Shown here: positions 34,021 through 43,788 of the stretch, in pieces | Layout of the letters: each line of letters starts with the position of its first letter | How positions within the stretch are numbered: the stretch's first letter is position 1 | NCBI RefSeq assembly: GCF_014256275.1 | Contig: NZ_JACCFE010000002.1 | Span: forward strand, 3,948,001-4,012,000 | Length of the DNA: 64,000 nt | Source of the DNA: Rhodococcus sp. 4CII | GTDB lineage: Bacteria > Actinomycetota > Actinomycetes > Mycobacteriales > Mycobacteriaceae | Direction of reading: 5' to 3' | Notes under the pieces: model-generated | Database searches by the model: none | What the model was told of the DNA's origin: nothing | What the model saw: the letters and a program-made list of their open reading frames with translations, nothing else | Program-made: the position numbers and the translations under genes

Positions 34021-35286
34021 ATGCGAATCGTTGTTGTCGGAGGTGGCGTCGTTGCCTTGGCGAGCGCCTACCGGCTCGCCAAGGCCGGCTGCGAGGTCGT
34101 CGTACTGGAAGCCCGCACGGCGGGTTCGGCCGCGACACACGGCAACGCCGCGAAGATCGCGCTCGCCGAGAGCGGTCCGGTCCCGGCGCCCGGCGTGATC
34201 CTCCAGGGACTGCGGTGGATGCTCAAGCCGGACAGCCCGCTGTACGTGAAGCCCTCGGTGGCACCGGATTTCCTCAAGTTCATGCTGACGATGGCGCGGC
34301 ACTGTAACGCTCGGGACTTCCGTTTCGGGCTCGAGACACACCTGCGCCTGGCCGCCGACGCGAACGACCTGCTCGACGAATACACCAAGGACGGCATCGA
34401 GTTCGAGATGCACAAGGCCGGTGTGCTGCTGGCGTTCGAGACCCGGGAGCGGTACGAAGAGCACTGCGGTTCCCTGCCGATCTTCGAGGGTTTCGGCATG
34501 CACCCGACCCACCTGGACCGCGACGGCGTGCAGGAGACCGAGCCGGCCCTGGCGTCGAAGATCAAGCACGGTCTGTTCTTCGCCGACGACCGCCAGCTCG
34601 AACCCGACTCCCTCACCCGTGCGCTGGTCAAGCGCTGCGAGGAGCTCGGGGTGCAGATCCGCGAGAACACCAAGGTGGGACGGTTCCTGCGCAACGGCAC
34701 CACGGTGACCGGTGTGGTCACCGACGCCGGCGAGCAGATCGACGGCGACGCCTTGCTGCTGGCGGCCGGCGTGTGGAGCGGTCCGTTGTCGAAGGAACTC
34801 GGCGCCCCGATGCCAATCCGCCCCGGAAAGGGCTACAGCGTCGACTACAGCCCCGCACCGATCAAGCTGAACACCTCCCTCACGCTCGAGGACGCCCGCG
34901 TCGCGGTCACCCCACTCGACGGCATGGTCCGGCTCGCCGGAACCATGGAGTTCGGCGGCTTCGAGGAGAGCGTGAACAAGACCCGGGTCGAGGCGATCCA
35001 GCGCGCCGCCGCGGAGAATTTCGTCGGCTGGGACAACCCGCCCGGAGCGGCGGCGCCGTGGGCCGGGCTGCGGCCGATGACCCCCGACGGCCTGCCGATC
35101 GTCGGCAAGTTCGGCAACCTCGACAACGCCTACATCGCCTCCGGTCACGGCATGCTGGGTCTCACCCTGGCCCCGGGCACTGCCGAGATCATCACCGAAT
35201 CCATTGTGAACCAGCGGGTTCCCGAGATCGCTGCCGACATCTCTCCCAACCGGTTCCTCACCCGCCGCGCCCGCCGCGGCGCCTGA
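34021..35286 (+). CDS. D-amino acid dehydrogenase (probable cis-4-hydroxy-D-proline dehydrogenase)
   Basis: FAD-dependent oxidoreductase of the DAO/DadA family, 421 residues. The dinucleotide-binding VVGGGVVALASAYRLAKAG opens the protein, and LRPMTPDGLPIVG with SGHGMLGLTLAPGT near the end are the family's FAD-contacting motifs. AGGAGG lies ahead of ATG 34021. Followed by DapA-like, racemase-family and aldehyde dehydrogenase genes, it is best read as the enzyme that oxidises cis-4-hydroxy-D-proline to pyrroline-4-hydroxy-2-carboxylate. The biochemical link is known for the pathway; the assignment here rests on context. Confidence 0.85.
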   Translation: MRIVVVGGGVVALASAYRLAKAGCEVVVLEARTAGSAATHGNAAKIALAESGPVPAPGVILQGLRWMLKPDSPLYVKPSVAPDFLKFMLTMARHCNARDFRFGLETHLRLAADANDLLDEYTKDGIEFEMHKAGVLLAFETRERYEEHCGSLPIFEGFGMHPTHLDRDGVQETEPALASKIKHGLFFADDRQLEPDSLTRALVKRCEELGVQIRENTKVGRFLRNGTTVTGVVTDAGEQIDGDALLLAAGVWSGPLSKELGAPMPIRPGKGYSVDYSPAPIKLNTSLTLEDARVAVTPLDGMVRLAGTMEFGGFEESVNKTRVEAIQRAAAENFVGWDNPPGAAAPWAGLRPMTPDGLPIVGKFGNLDNAYIASGHGMLGLTLAPGTAEIITESIVNQRVPEIAADISPNRFLTRRARRGA

Positions 35287-35329
35287 TCGACCTACCGCCG
35301 CAGACTCTCGGAGAAGGGGAATCGTTGCC

Positions 35330-36058
35330 ATGACGAACGCACAGCAGGGCGCCGTCACGAGCATTGTCCGGGGTTTGCAACCGGTCAGCAGCGGCACCCG
35401 CCGAGAGGAAGTGGCCGACTCGATCCGCCGGGCCCTGTTGACGGGCGAGCTACAACCGGGGCAACGGATCAAGGAAGTCGAACTCGCCGCCGCACTCGGC
35501 GTCAGCAGGCCCACCCTGCGGGAAGCAGTACACGTGCTGATTCACGAGGGCACCCTGATCCAGGAGCCGTACAAGGGGATTCGGTTGGCGCAGACCAGCC
35601 CGCACGCGTTGCTCGATCTCGCCGAGGTCCGGGTCTCGCTGGAAACCACGGCGGCGCTACGGCTGGCCGCCGACTTCTCCCGCGGCGGACTCGACACCCT
35701 CCGGTGTGCACTCGAGGATCACCGAACGGCGATCGCCTCCGGCGACGTGGTGGCGTCCGACCTGACGCACCTCGAGTTCCACCGCACCCTGTGGCTGGCA
35801 TCGGGCAACGAGATGCTGATCAAGATCTGGCCTCTCGTGGCGGCGCAGATCCGCATGGCCATGACGGTAGACCAGGCCACCCGGTACGACCCCGACCGCG
35901 ATCTCGCCATGCACGCGCGGTTGGTCGAGGTCATCGAGTTGGGGGACCCCGACATCATCCGGGCCGAAGTGGCCCGGCACATCCGAAGCAGCGCAGAAGA
36001 AGTCGTCTCGATCATCGGCGACTCGATCATCCCTGACCAACAAGGAGACAATTCATGA
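35330..36058 (+). CDS. GntR-family regulator (FCD domain), second copy
   Basis: Regulator of 242 residues: winged helix (about residues 25-90, LAAALGVSRPTLREAVHVL) and FCD domain (LEFHRTLWLASGNEMLIKIWP). It is paralogous to the protein at 33019. It lies inside the hydroxyproline operon and its stop overlaps the next start (ATGA), so it is made with the enzymes. Two related regulators in one cluster could divide sensing between 4-hydroxyproline and a downstream intermediate, or one could be a recent duplicate. Confidence 0.86.
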   Translation: MTNAQQGAVTSIVRGLQPVSSGTRREEVADSIRRALLTGELQPGQRIKEVELAAALGVSRPTLREAVHVLIHEGTLIQEPYKGIRLAQTSPHALLDLAEVRVSLETTAALRLAADFSRGGLDTLRCALEDHRTAIASGDVVASDLTHLEFHRTLWLASGNEMLIKIWPLVAAQIRMAMTVDQATRYDPDRDLAMHARLVEVIELGDPDIIRAEVARHIRSSAEEVVSIIGDSIIPDQQGDNS

Positions 36059-36960
36059 GCACGCAGCAGTTCAGCGGCATCCTCGCCGCCGTCGTCACCC
36101 CGTTGACCGCCGACGCCTCCCGGGTGGACGCGGACGGTGTCAAGCGGCAGGTCGAGCACATCATCGGCGGCGGCATCAACGGCCTGGTCCCCGGCGGCAG
36201 CACGGGTGAGTTCACCACGCTGACCACCGCGGAACGCAAGCAGGCGACGGAGCTGTACATCGAGGCCGCCGCCGACCGGGTCCCCGTCGTCGCCGGCACC
36301 GGTGCGTTGAGCACCGCCGAAACCATCGAACTGAGCAAGCACGCCGCCGACGCCGGCGCAGCCGCGGTGATGATCGTCCCGCCGTTCTACGACACCCCGT
36401 CCTGGGACGAGCTGCTCGCACACTACGGTGCGGTGTCCGACGCGGTCGACATCGACATCATGTACTACAACCTCCCGTCCGCCACCGGGGTGGACCTGGC
36501 GCCGGCACAGTTCGCCGAACTGGCCCGCAAGACCCGGGTCAACTCCTTCAAGGACACCGGTGGAGACGCGCCGAAGTTCGCCTCGATTCTGCACAACCAC
36601 GCTGCGGACATCACTGCCCTCAACGGCTGGGACACCCTCTCGTTTTCCGGACTCGCCGCCGGCGCGAAGGCATCGGTGTGGGGAACCGCGAGCGTCATCC
36701 CGCAGCTGTGCGCCGACTTCTACGACGCGCTCGCCGTCCGCGGCGATCTGGTTGCCGCCCGGAACCTGTGGGCGAAGATCTTCCCGATCTGCGAATTCCT
36801 CGAATCGCACAACTACGCTTGCGCTATCAAGACCGGCCTCGAGCTCGTCGGCCAGGACGCGGGCCCGACCCGCCGCCCGGTGCTGCCGTTGGCACCGGAG
36901 TACCGGGACGAGTTCCGCCGCCTCCTCGTCGCGGCCGGCGTCAGCGTCGTCGACAACTAG
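36055..36960 (+). CDS. DapA/N-acetylneuraminate lyase family, probable pyrroline-4-hydroxy-2-carboxylate deaminase
   Basis: Class I aldolase-type TIM barrel of 301 residues. The GGSTGEF motif near residue 45, the tyrosine in IMYYNLPSATG and the Schiff-base lysine in VNSFKDTGGD are all present. In hydroxyproline degradation a member of this family converts pyrroline-4-hydroxy-2-carboxylate to 2-oxoglutarate semialdehyde plus ammonia. The position between a D-amino acid dehydrogenase and a semialdehyde dehydrogenase fits that step. Dihydrodipicolinate synthase is unlikely outside a lysine operon. Four-base overlap with the GntR gene shows coupling. Confidence 0.82.
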   Translation: MSTQQFSGILAAVVTPLTADASRVDADGVKRQVEHIIGGGINGLVPGGSTGEFTTLTTAERKQATELYIEAAADRVPVVAGTGALSTAETIELSKHAADAGAAAVMIVPPFYDTPSWDELLAHYGAVSDAVDIDIMYYNLPSATGVDLAPAQFAELARKTRVNSFKDTGGDAPKFASILHNHAADITALNGWDTLSFSGLAAGAKASVWGTASVIPQLCADFYDALAVRGDLVAARNLWAKIFPICEFLESHNYACAIKTGLELVGQDAGPTRRPVLPLAPEYRDEFRRLLVAAGVSVVDN

Positions 36961-36977
36961 AACCGAAGGACGAGACC

Positions 36978-38090
36978 GTGATCCCCAGGCAGACCATCAA
37001 CGCCGTCGACGTCCACGCCGCCGGCGAGCCCGGACGGGTGCTGATCGGCAGCCACCTGCACGTCAAAGGCGCCACCATGGCGGAGCGGCTGCAGTACTGC
37101 CGTGAGCACCTCGACGATCTGAGGTTGCTGATGCTGCACGAGCCGCGCGGCTATCCCGGACTGTGCGCGGTCCTCGTGCTGCCTCCGGTCAACCCGGACA
37201 GCGACTTCGGCATGGTGGTGCTCGAACAAGGGGGATTCCGGCCGATGTCCGGGAGCAACCTCATCTGCGCCGTCACCGCGCTCCTGGAAACCGGCACCCT
37301 GCCGGTGCAGGAGCCGGTGACGAAGCTGAAGGTCGACACCGCCGTCGGCGTCGTGCATGTGCGCGCCGACATCGCCGGCGGCCGGGTCGTGCGCGTCACC
37401 TTCGACAACGTCCCCGCGTTCGCCGTAGCCATCGATCATCCGCTCGAGCTGCCCGAGTACGGCACGGTCCCGGTGGACATCGTCTTCGGCGGACAGTTCT
37501 TCGTGCAGGCCAAAGCCGCCGACCTGGGGGTCGAACTGGTGCCCGGCGCGGCGAAGGACCTGGCCCGCGCAGGGGCGGTGCTGCGCACCGTCGCGCAACG
37601 CGATGTCGCGGTCCGGCACCCGTTCAACCCGGACATCGACCACGTCGCACTGACGATGATCCACGGCCCGTCCCCGACCCCGGGGGTCTCCGGCCGCAAC
37701 ACCGTCGTCCTGCCGAACGGCACCGTCGACCTCGCCGATCCGACGACGTGGACCGGCGCACTGGACCGGTCACCGTGCGGCACGGGCACCTGCGGGCGGA
37801 TGGCCGCCAAACACGCCCGCGGCGAGCTGGCCCTCGGGGAGCAATTCGTCCACGAGAGCCTGCTCGGCACCTCGTTCACCGGCACCCTCACCGACATCAC
37901 CGACATCGGACCGCACCGGGCGGTGATGCCGTCGGTCAGCGGCCGCGGCTGGATCACCGGCTTCAACCAGTACGTCCTCGACGCGGACGACCCGTTCCCG
38001 CGCGGCTACACCCTGGGCGACCTGTGGGGCCCGGAGACCGAGGGCGACAACGCCCGGCAACTACTCGACCAACTCGATCTGGAGAATTGA
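36978..38090 (+). CDS. Proline racemase family protein, probable 4-hydroxyproline 2-epimerase
   Basis: Proline racemase superfamily member of 370 residues. The start is a GTG (IPRQTINAVDVHAAGEPGR) with AAGGA upstream. The second catalytic cysteine is present in DRSPCGTGT, but the first position, in MSGSNLI, holds serine where racemases and epimerases usually have cysteine. Ser/Cys members include hydroxyproline epimerases as well as trans-3-hydroxyproline dehydratases. The other operon enzymes fit 4-hydroxyproline, which argues for epimerase. Its stop overlaps the next start (TGATG), so translation is coupled. Confidence 0.8.
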   Translation: MIPRQTINAVDVHAAGEPGRVLIGSHLHVKGATMAERLQYCREHLDDLRLLMLHEPRGYPGLCAVLVLPPVNPDSDFGMVVLEQGGFRPMSGSNLICAVTALLETGTLPVQEPVTKLKVDTAVGVVHVRADIAGGRVVRVTFDNVPAFAVAIDHPLELPEYGTVPVDIVFGGQFFVQAKAADLGVELVPGAAKDLARAGAVLRTVAQRDVAVRHPFNPDIDHVALTMIHGPSPTPGVSGRNTVVLPNGTVDLADPTTWTGALDRSPCGTGTCGRMAAKHARGELALGEQFVHESLLGTSFTGTLTDITDIGPHRAVMPSVSGRGWITGFNQYVLDADDPFPRGYTLGDLWGPETEGDNARQLLDQLDLEN

Positions 38091-39583
38091 TGACCACCCA
38101 CGAGAAGCTGCAGTTCATCGCCGGGAAGCGCCGGCACGGCAGCTCCGAGACGGAGCTGACGATCACCGACCCGTCCACCGGTGAGCCGATCACCACCGGA
38201 CTGGCCGCGACCACCGGAGACGTCGACGCCGCCGTCGCGGCTGCCCGCGCCGCGTTCCCGGGCTGGTCCCGCACCACCCCCGCCGAACGGTCGGACATCA
38301 TGCTGCGCTGGGCCGAGGTCCTGCGCACCCGCAGCACGGAGCTGACCGCCCTCGAAAGCCGCAACGGCGGCAAGGCGATCAAACTCGCCGACGGTTTCGA
38401 CATACCCGGCGTGATCGACAACGTCACGTTCTTCGCCACCACCGCCCGCAATCTGGAGGGCAAGGCGAGCGGGGAGTACTCCGGCGATCACACCTCGTCG
38501 ATCCGTCGCGAGCCGATCGGGGTGATCGGATCGATCTCGCCGTGGAACTACCCGCTGCAGATGGCGGCGTGGAAGATCCTGCCCGCGGTCGCCGCCGGCA
38601 ACACCATCGTCCTCAAGCCGTCCGAGCTGACTCCGCTTACCTCACTGCTATTCGCCGAAACCGCCAAGGAAGCCGGGATCCCGGACGGCGTGATCAACAT
38701 CGTCACCGGTGCCGGACGGGTCGCCGGGCAGGCCATGGTCGAGCATCCCGACGTCGACATGGTCTCGTTCACCGGGTCGACCCCGGTCGGCAAGCAGGTC
38801 GCCGCGACCGCGGCGGGCAGCGTCAAGCGTGTCCACCTCGAGCTCGGGGGTAAGGCACCGTTTGTCGTGTTCGACGACGCCGACATCGAGGCGGCCGCCC
38901 GCGGCGCCGTCGCCGGTTCGCTGATCAACGCCGGCCAGGACTGCACCGCCGCCACCCGCGCCTACGTGCAGCGCCCCCTGTACGACGAGTTCGTCCAGCG
39001 CGTCGCCGCACTGATGGACAGTGTGAAGGTCGGCCCGGCCCACGACATGGCCACCGACATGGGGTCGCTGATCTCGATCAAGCAGCGCGATCAGGTCGCC
39101 GCGATGGTCGAGCGGGCCCGCGACGCCGGAGCGAAAATCGTTCGCGGCGGACGCATCCCGGAACACGCACCGCAGGCCGGTGCCTACTACGAGCCCACAC
39201 TGATCGTCGATGCAGCCCAGGACTCCGAGATCGTCCAGCAGGAAATCTTCGGACCCGTCCTGGTGTGCCTCCCGTTTGACACCGACGACGAGGCCATCGC
39301 CCTCGCCAACGACACCCCCTACGGTCTCGCCGCCTCCGCGTGGTCGACGAACGTGTACCGGGCGCAGCGAGCCACCCGCGAGATCCAGGCGGGCTGCGTG
39401 TGGGTCAATGACCACATCCCCATCATCAGCGAGATGCCGCACGGCGGCTACAAGGCCTCCGGATTCGGCAAGGACATGTCCACCTACTCGTTCGACGAGT
39501 ACACCAACGTCAAGCACGTGATGTCCGACATCACCGGAGACGCCCACAAGGGCTGGCACGACCTCATCTTCACCGGATCCTGA
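38090..39583 (+). CDS. Aldehyde dehydrogenase, probable 2-oxoglutarate semialdehyde dehydrogenase
   Basis: Aldehyde dehydrogenase of 497 residues: PWNYPLQMAAWK, general-base glutamate in HLELGGKAPF, nucleophile in NAGQDCTAATR, EIFGPVLVC. By sequence it resembles gamma-aminobutyraldehyde dehydrogenases; by position it is the last enzyme of hydroxyproline breakdown, oxidising 2-oxoglutarate semialdehyde to 2-oxoglutarate for the citric acid cycle. Both assignments involve similar short-chain aldehydes. The ATG shares its A with the racemase stop. Confidence 0.82.
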   Translation: MTTHEKLQFIAGKRRHGSSETELTITDPSTGEPITTGLAATTGDVDAAVAAARAAFPGWSRTTPAERSDIMLRWAEVLRTRSTELTALESRNGGKAIKLADGFDIPGVIDNVTFFATTARNLEGKASGEYSGDHTSSIRREPIGVIGSISPWNYPLQMAAWKILPAVAAGNTIVLKPSELTPLTSLLFAETAKEAGIPDGVINIVTGAGRVAGQAMVEHPDVDMVSFTGSTPVGKQVAATAAGSVKRVHLELGGKAPFVVFDDADIEAAARGAVAGSLINAGQDCTAATRAYVQRPLYDEFVQRVAALMDSVKVGPAHDMATDMGSLISIKQRDQVAAMVERARDAGAKIVRGGRIPEHAPQAGAYYEPTLIVDAAQDSEIVQQEIFGPVLVCLPFDTDDEAIALANDTPYGLAASAWSTNVYRAQRATREIQAGCVWVNDHIPIISEMPHGGYKASGFGKDMSTYSFDEYTNVKHVMSDITGDAHKGWHDLIFTGS

Positions 39584-39618
39584 CCGACAGCCCGCCGATC
39601 AGTTACCAACCGGGGATA

Positions 39619-39651
39619 GGGGTTGACTCTGATTCCGCAGAGGTCAACCCC
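39619..39651. terminator. Terminator of the hydroxyproline operon
   Basis: Hairpin GGGGTTGAC-TCTG with its complement (one bulged base), six-base loop, 36 bases after the operon stop. Confidence 0.65.
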
Positions 39652-40229
39652 CGGACACATCGGTCCCAGTCGCCCGCCGAACCTCACACCAGGAAGTCGC
39701 GGGCGGCTGAATCTCGAGAAGAATTCAATGAGGAGTTTCCGGTTTCAATCACCGCGTCCGGATCCCAGGATGCCCCGACCACAAGTTGAAGAGAAGCCGG
39801 GGACTCTGGAATCTACGGCTTGTGCATGTCGGTGACACGCGGATGGGGCGGTAAGCCAGCCGGGCTGGAGCATCTCGGCGGTCTTCCTCGCTGGGTGGAT
39901 CAACATCAACGCCCGCGGTCGGGCCGCCCGCAGCGGATTTCACACCGAGCAACTCGACCACGCGTTTCCCGCTTCCGACAACACTTTTCACGAATCCGAC
40001 AGGTCCGGAAGACACGCGGACCGCATCGGCTACTACTACCTTCGCGGCCCGGTCGGTCTCTACCGCTCGACAACCGGGTACCTACCGTTCCGCCGGCGGA
40101 CCAACGACGTTCTGTCGGCAGGATGAGGGCAGTTCCTTCGGCGGTCACCGCCTCGTCCCCGAGGGCGGTCCCACAGCTTGTCAGACGCACCGAACCGACA
40201 TTCACGCAACTGACGAGCACTTCACCGGG

Positions 40230-40267
40230 GAGCCGTCCGCCAACGATCGCAGTATGGCGGACGGCTC
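40230..40267. terminator. Inverted repeat, possible terminator
   Basis: Perfect 13-bp arms GAGCCGTCCGCCA (40230-40242) and complement (40255-40267), 12-base loop, about 190 bases after the PucR stop in its transcription direction. Confidence 0.5.
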
Positions 40268-40458
40268 ATCCGTTTCCGATGTTCTCGACCAGCACACCTT
40301 CTTTTGCGGTAGGTAACCTCAAAATGGATGCTGGGCTGCTCTGTCCGAAGTATCCAGGGCCAAGAATTGTCGGTGACGATGACGGACCGCTTCACGGTTA
40401 CCCTGACAGCCCCTCGGTGGGTCTTCCCGGTCGGTGCGCGACCGGGTGGTCTGTTGCT

Positions 40459-42123
40459 CTACTGAACACCTATAGACGATGGTGGCCCGCCATCGTCTGT
40501 ACGCCCATGTGCGCGTGGGTTCGCGACGCTGTCGGCGATGAGGACGGCCGTGTGGAGGGATGTTCGGGACTCGGCGTCGTCGAGGTCGACACCGAGAAGC
40601 CGCTCGATCGTCGCCAATTTGGAATAGAGCGTCGGCCGGGACAGGTGCAGTTGTTTCGCGAGTTCGGTCTTGTTGCCGCCGAGTTCGAGAAACTGGCGAA
40701 GTATGTCGTAGGACTCGTCGCCGTGCAAAGCCCGGTGCTCGAGGATCCCTCTCAACTCGGTTTCCGCGAACGCCTGGACCCGCGGATCGGTACGGATCAG
40801 TGCGACGAGACCCCGGAGCCGGATATCTGCGGCACGATGAAAGGGTTTGTTCCCCGGAGGCAGTGCCAGCGCGACATCGGCGACGTGTGCGGATTCGGCG
40901 AGTCCCCGCGCGGCGTCGAGCAACCGGGTGGATTCCGACCCGACACCGATAGTGCAGTCGCCGACCCCGTCGATTCGACCGAGGGCGGCGCGGATCTGGG
41001 AGCTGACCGTGTGCAGAGCATCGGTGATGGTAGTTGCCGCTGGCTGGGAGAGGAGCAGATCGATCCGGCCGGTGCGTGGGGTGGCCGCGAGTGCCGTCTG
41101 CCGAGAGGTGTGCACGGCATGTCGGACCGCGTCGAGGACGCGGACCTGGTGCCGCTGCGCGAGAACTTGGTCGGCGCTGGGGGTCTCGTTGGTCCGGACC
41201 GTCATCGGCAGATAGGTCAGTCCGGGCCGTAGGCCGAGGGCGTGGGCACGTGCGGTTGCCTCGGCTTCATCCGGAATCCGACCACGGCGGAGTTCGTCGA
41301 CAAGTCCGCTCTGAGCCTGCTGCTCGAGCGCGGTCCGGTCCTGTTCGACCATCCGGTGCAGTGCGAGCGCCTGGGCGGCGCGCTCGAGAGTCATCCGGGC
41401 CCGACCTGCTGACGCGACAGTGCACGGGACGACGAGCCGACCCCATTCCTGCCTATGCGGTCCCACGGGTGTCGTCGTCCACGCCTGGGGTCCGCCGATC
41501 GCCGTCTGCTGCACGACCGGAGTCAACCGGGATCGGCGTTCCCAGTCGCCCAGCAGGGCTGATGCAGAGGTGCCCCGTGCTGTGAACGCGAGTACCTGCC
41601 TGTTGAGGTCTTCGAGGACCATCGAGGTGTCCAGCATGTCGGCGGTGGCGTCGACGATCTCGCTCAGAGTCGCTCGCCTCATGCTCAGGTCGGTGAAGAC
41701 CTCGTGGGCGTGCCGGGCGAAGGCGACCTCGTCGTATTGTTCCGCGACGATCGATCGGTGCACTTCCTCGGTGACCTCGACGAACCGGATCTGACGGTGC
41801 AGTGCGATGACCGGCAGATCGAGGCGGTCCGCGGCATCGGTGACCTCCGTCGGCAGAGTGTCGACGTGCACACGCAGTTCGACGATGAGTCCGGCAGCGC
41901 CCGCCGCGGCCAGCCCTTCGAGGTAAGCGACGGGGTGGTGAGTGAGTGGCTGCCCAGTGGTAAGGACGAGTTCACCGCCGGAGAGCAGGTCGGCGAGGTC
42001 GGTGAGGTCGCTGACGTGAACCCATCGAACTGGTTTGTCGAGCGAGTCGCCGCCGCCAATGATTTCTGGCTCCCCGGCCTGCACGACGGGAAGAGCGAGA
42101 ACGTCGGCGATGGTGGGTTGCAT
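40459..42123 (-). CDS. PucR-family transcriptional regulator
   Basis: Regulator of 554 residues: N-terminal PucR sensing domain (about residues 1-125, TIADVLALPVVQAGEPEI, VRWVHVSDLTDLADLLSGGEL), a middle GGDEF-like region, and a C-terminal helix-turn-helix (residues 470-525, LELGGNKTELAKQLHLSRPTLYSKL). PucR proteins activate nitrogen-compound catabolism genes. It is divergent from the semialdehyde dehydrogenase/aminotransferase operon with a 136-base spacer and most likely controls it. The C-terminal tail after the helix-turn-helix is Asp/Arg-rich. Confidence 0.88.
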   Translation of the reverse strand: MQPTIADVLALPVVQAGEPEIIGGGDSLDKPVRWVHVSDLTDLADLLSGGELVLTTGQPLTHHPVAYLEGLAAAGAAGLIVELRVHVDTLPTEVTDAADRLDLPVIALHRQIRFVEVTEEVHRSIVAEQYDEVAFARHAHEVFTDLSMRRATLSEIVDATADMLDTSMVLEDLNRQVLAFTARGTSASALLGDWERRSRLTPVVQQTAIGGPQAWTTTPVGPHRQEWGRLVVPCTVASAGRARMTLERAAQALALHRMVEQDRTALEQQAQSGLVDELRRGRIPDEAEATARAHALGLRPGLTYLPMTVRTNETPSADQVLAQRHQVRVLDAVRHAVHTSRQTALAATPRTGRIDLLLSQPAATTITDALHTVSSQIRAALGRIDGVGDCTIGVGSESTRLLDAARGLAESAHVADVALALPPGNKPFHRAADIRLRGLVALIRTDPRVQAFAETELRGILEHRALHGDESYDILRQFLELGGNKTELAKQLHLSRPTLYSKLATIERLLGVDLDDAESRTSLHTAVLIADSVANPRAHGRTDDGGPPSSIGVQ

Positions 42124-42259
42124 TTACCGAGTGTAAAACACCTGGGTGAAATCCTTACAGGTCGTCGGATCATTCGGGGTTGTCGGAGGGCCAGAGTGAA
42201 GTCATCGCCCTCCACGCGGAGTACCCGCGGATCAGCTCACTCGGTAAGGACTCGAATTC

Positions 42260-43768
42260 ATGACGCACAACGACGCGGCCCGGACGATCTCGCATTGGCT
42301 CGACAACAAGACTTTTACCGGCACGAGCGGCGCCAGTGCGCCGGTGACGAACCCGGCGACCGGTGAGGTCACCGGCCAGGTCGCGCTGGCCAGCGTCGAG
42401 GACGCCCGCGCCGTCATCGACGCCGCCGCCGCCGCGTTCCCCGCCTGGCGGGACACCTCCCTCGCCAAGCGCACCCAGGTGATCTTCAAGTTCCGGGAAC
42501 TGCTCAACGAGCGCAAGGGCGAGTTGGCGGAGATCATCACCTCCGAGCACGGCAAGGTCGTCTCCGACGCGTTGGGCGAGGTGTCCCGCGGTCAGGAGGT
42601 CGTCGAATTCGCGTGTGGGATCGCGCACCTGCTCAAGGGCGGCATGACCGAGAACGCGTCCACCAACGTGGACGTGCATTCGATCCGCCAGCCGGTCGGG
42701 CCGGTCGGGATCATCTCCCCGTTCAACTTCCCCGCCATGGTCCCGATGTGGTTCTTCCCCGTCGCCATCGCCGCCGGCAACACCGTGGTGCTCAAGCCGT
42801 CCGAGAAGGACCCCACCGCCGCGCTCTGGATGGCCGAACTCTGGGCCGAGGCCGGCCTGCCCGCCGGGGTGTTCAACGTCCTCCAAGGCGACAAGACCGC
42901 CGTCGACGAACTGCTCACCCACCCGGCGATCAAGGCCATCTCCTTCGTCGGGTCCACCCCGATCGCGCAGTACGTGTACGCCACCGGCACCGCCCACGGC
43001 AAACGCGTCCAGGCCCTCGGCGGGGCGAAGAACCACGCCATCGTCCTGCCGGACGCCGACCTGGATCTGGCCGCCGACGCCATGGTCAACGCCGGCTTCG
43101 GATCCGCCGGGGAACGCTGCATGGCCATCTCCGCCCTCGTCGCGGTCGGCGACATCGCCGACGAGTTGGTCGCGAAGATCAAGGAGCGCACCGACACGTT
43201 GAAGATCGGCGACGGCACCCGCGATTCGGACATGGGTCCGTTGGTGACGAAGGTGCACCGCGACAAGGTCGCCTCCTACATCGACGCCGGCGAGAAGGAC
43301 GGCGCCACCATCGTCGTGGACGGGCGCACCGTGCAGGCCGACGGCGGGGCGGACGGGTTCTGGCTCGGACCGACCCTGATCGACCACGTCACCACCGACA
43401 TGAGCGTGTACACCGACGAAATCTTCGGACCCGTCCTCTCGGTGATCCGGGTCGAGAGCTACGAGCAGGCACTCGAACTCATCAATTCCGGACCGTTCGG
43501 CAACGGCACCGCCATCTTCACCAACGACGGCGGCGCGGCCCGCCGGTTCCAGAACGAGGTCGAGGTCGGCATGGTCGGCATCAACGTCCCCATCCCCGTC
43601 CCCACCGCCTACTACTCCTTCGGCGGCTGGAAGAACTCCCTGTTCGGCGACACCCACGCGCACGGCACCGAGGGTGTGCACTTCTTCACCCGCGGCAAGG
43701 TCGTCACCAGCCGCTGGCTCGACCCCAGCCACGGCGGCCTCAACCTCGGCTTCCCCCAGAACAACTGA
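42260..43768 (+). CDS. mmsA: CoA-acylating methylmalonate/malonate semialdehyde dehydrogenase
   Basis: Aldehyde dehydrogenase of 502 residues of the MmsA class. It has the nucleophile in GSAGERCMAIS and lacks the general-base glutamate (ALGGAKNH in its place), the hallmark of CoA-dependent members. It converts methylmalonate semialdehyde to propionyl-CoA or malonate semialdehyde to acetyl-CoA with CO2 release. TAAGGA precedes the ATG. It is followed by a class III aminotransferase, a pairing typical of beta-alanine or beta-aminoisobutyrate breakdown. Confidence 0.9.
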   Translation: MTHNDAARTISHWLDNKTFTGTSGASAPVTNPATGEVTGQVALASVEDARAVIDAAAAAFPAWRDTSLAKRTQVIFKFRELLNERKGELAEIITSEHGKVVSDALGEVSRGQEVVEFACGIAHLLKGGMTENASTNVDVHSIRQPVGPVGIISPFNFPAMVPMWFFPVAIAAGNTVVLKPSEKDPTAALWMAELWAEAGLPAGVFNVLQGDKTAVDELLTHPAIKAISFVGSTPIAQYVYATGTAHGKRVQALGGAKNHAIVLPDADLDLAADAMVNAGFGSAGERCMAISALVAVGDIADELVAKIKERTDTLKIGDGTRDSDMGPLVTKVHRDKVASYIDAGEKDGATIVVDGRTVQADGGADGFWLGPTLIDHVTTDMSVYTDEIFGPVLSVIRVESYEQALELINSGPFGNGTAIFTNDGGAARRFQNEVEVGMVGINVPIPVPTAYYSFGGWKNSLFGDTHAHGTEGVHFFTRGKVVTSRWLDPSHGGLNLGFPQNN

Positions 43769-43788
43769 GCAGGAAAGGACCTACGGTC

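Larger units (their letters stand above)
39584..40458. other. Intergenic region without a convincing gene
   Basis: About 870 bases between the hydroxyproline operon and the PucR gene. It holds the two hairpins listed separately and a degenerate operator-like TTGTCAGACGC at 40178. A frame at about 39836-40126 reads a short hydrophobic patch but has no start codon and no family resemblance. Confidence 0.6.

Noticed and set aside
39836..40126. Possible hydrophobic peptide in the gap after the hydroxyproline operon
   Set aside because: No start codon or ribosome-binding sequence, and the rest of the frame is not protein-like.
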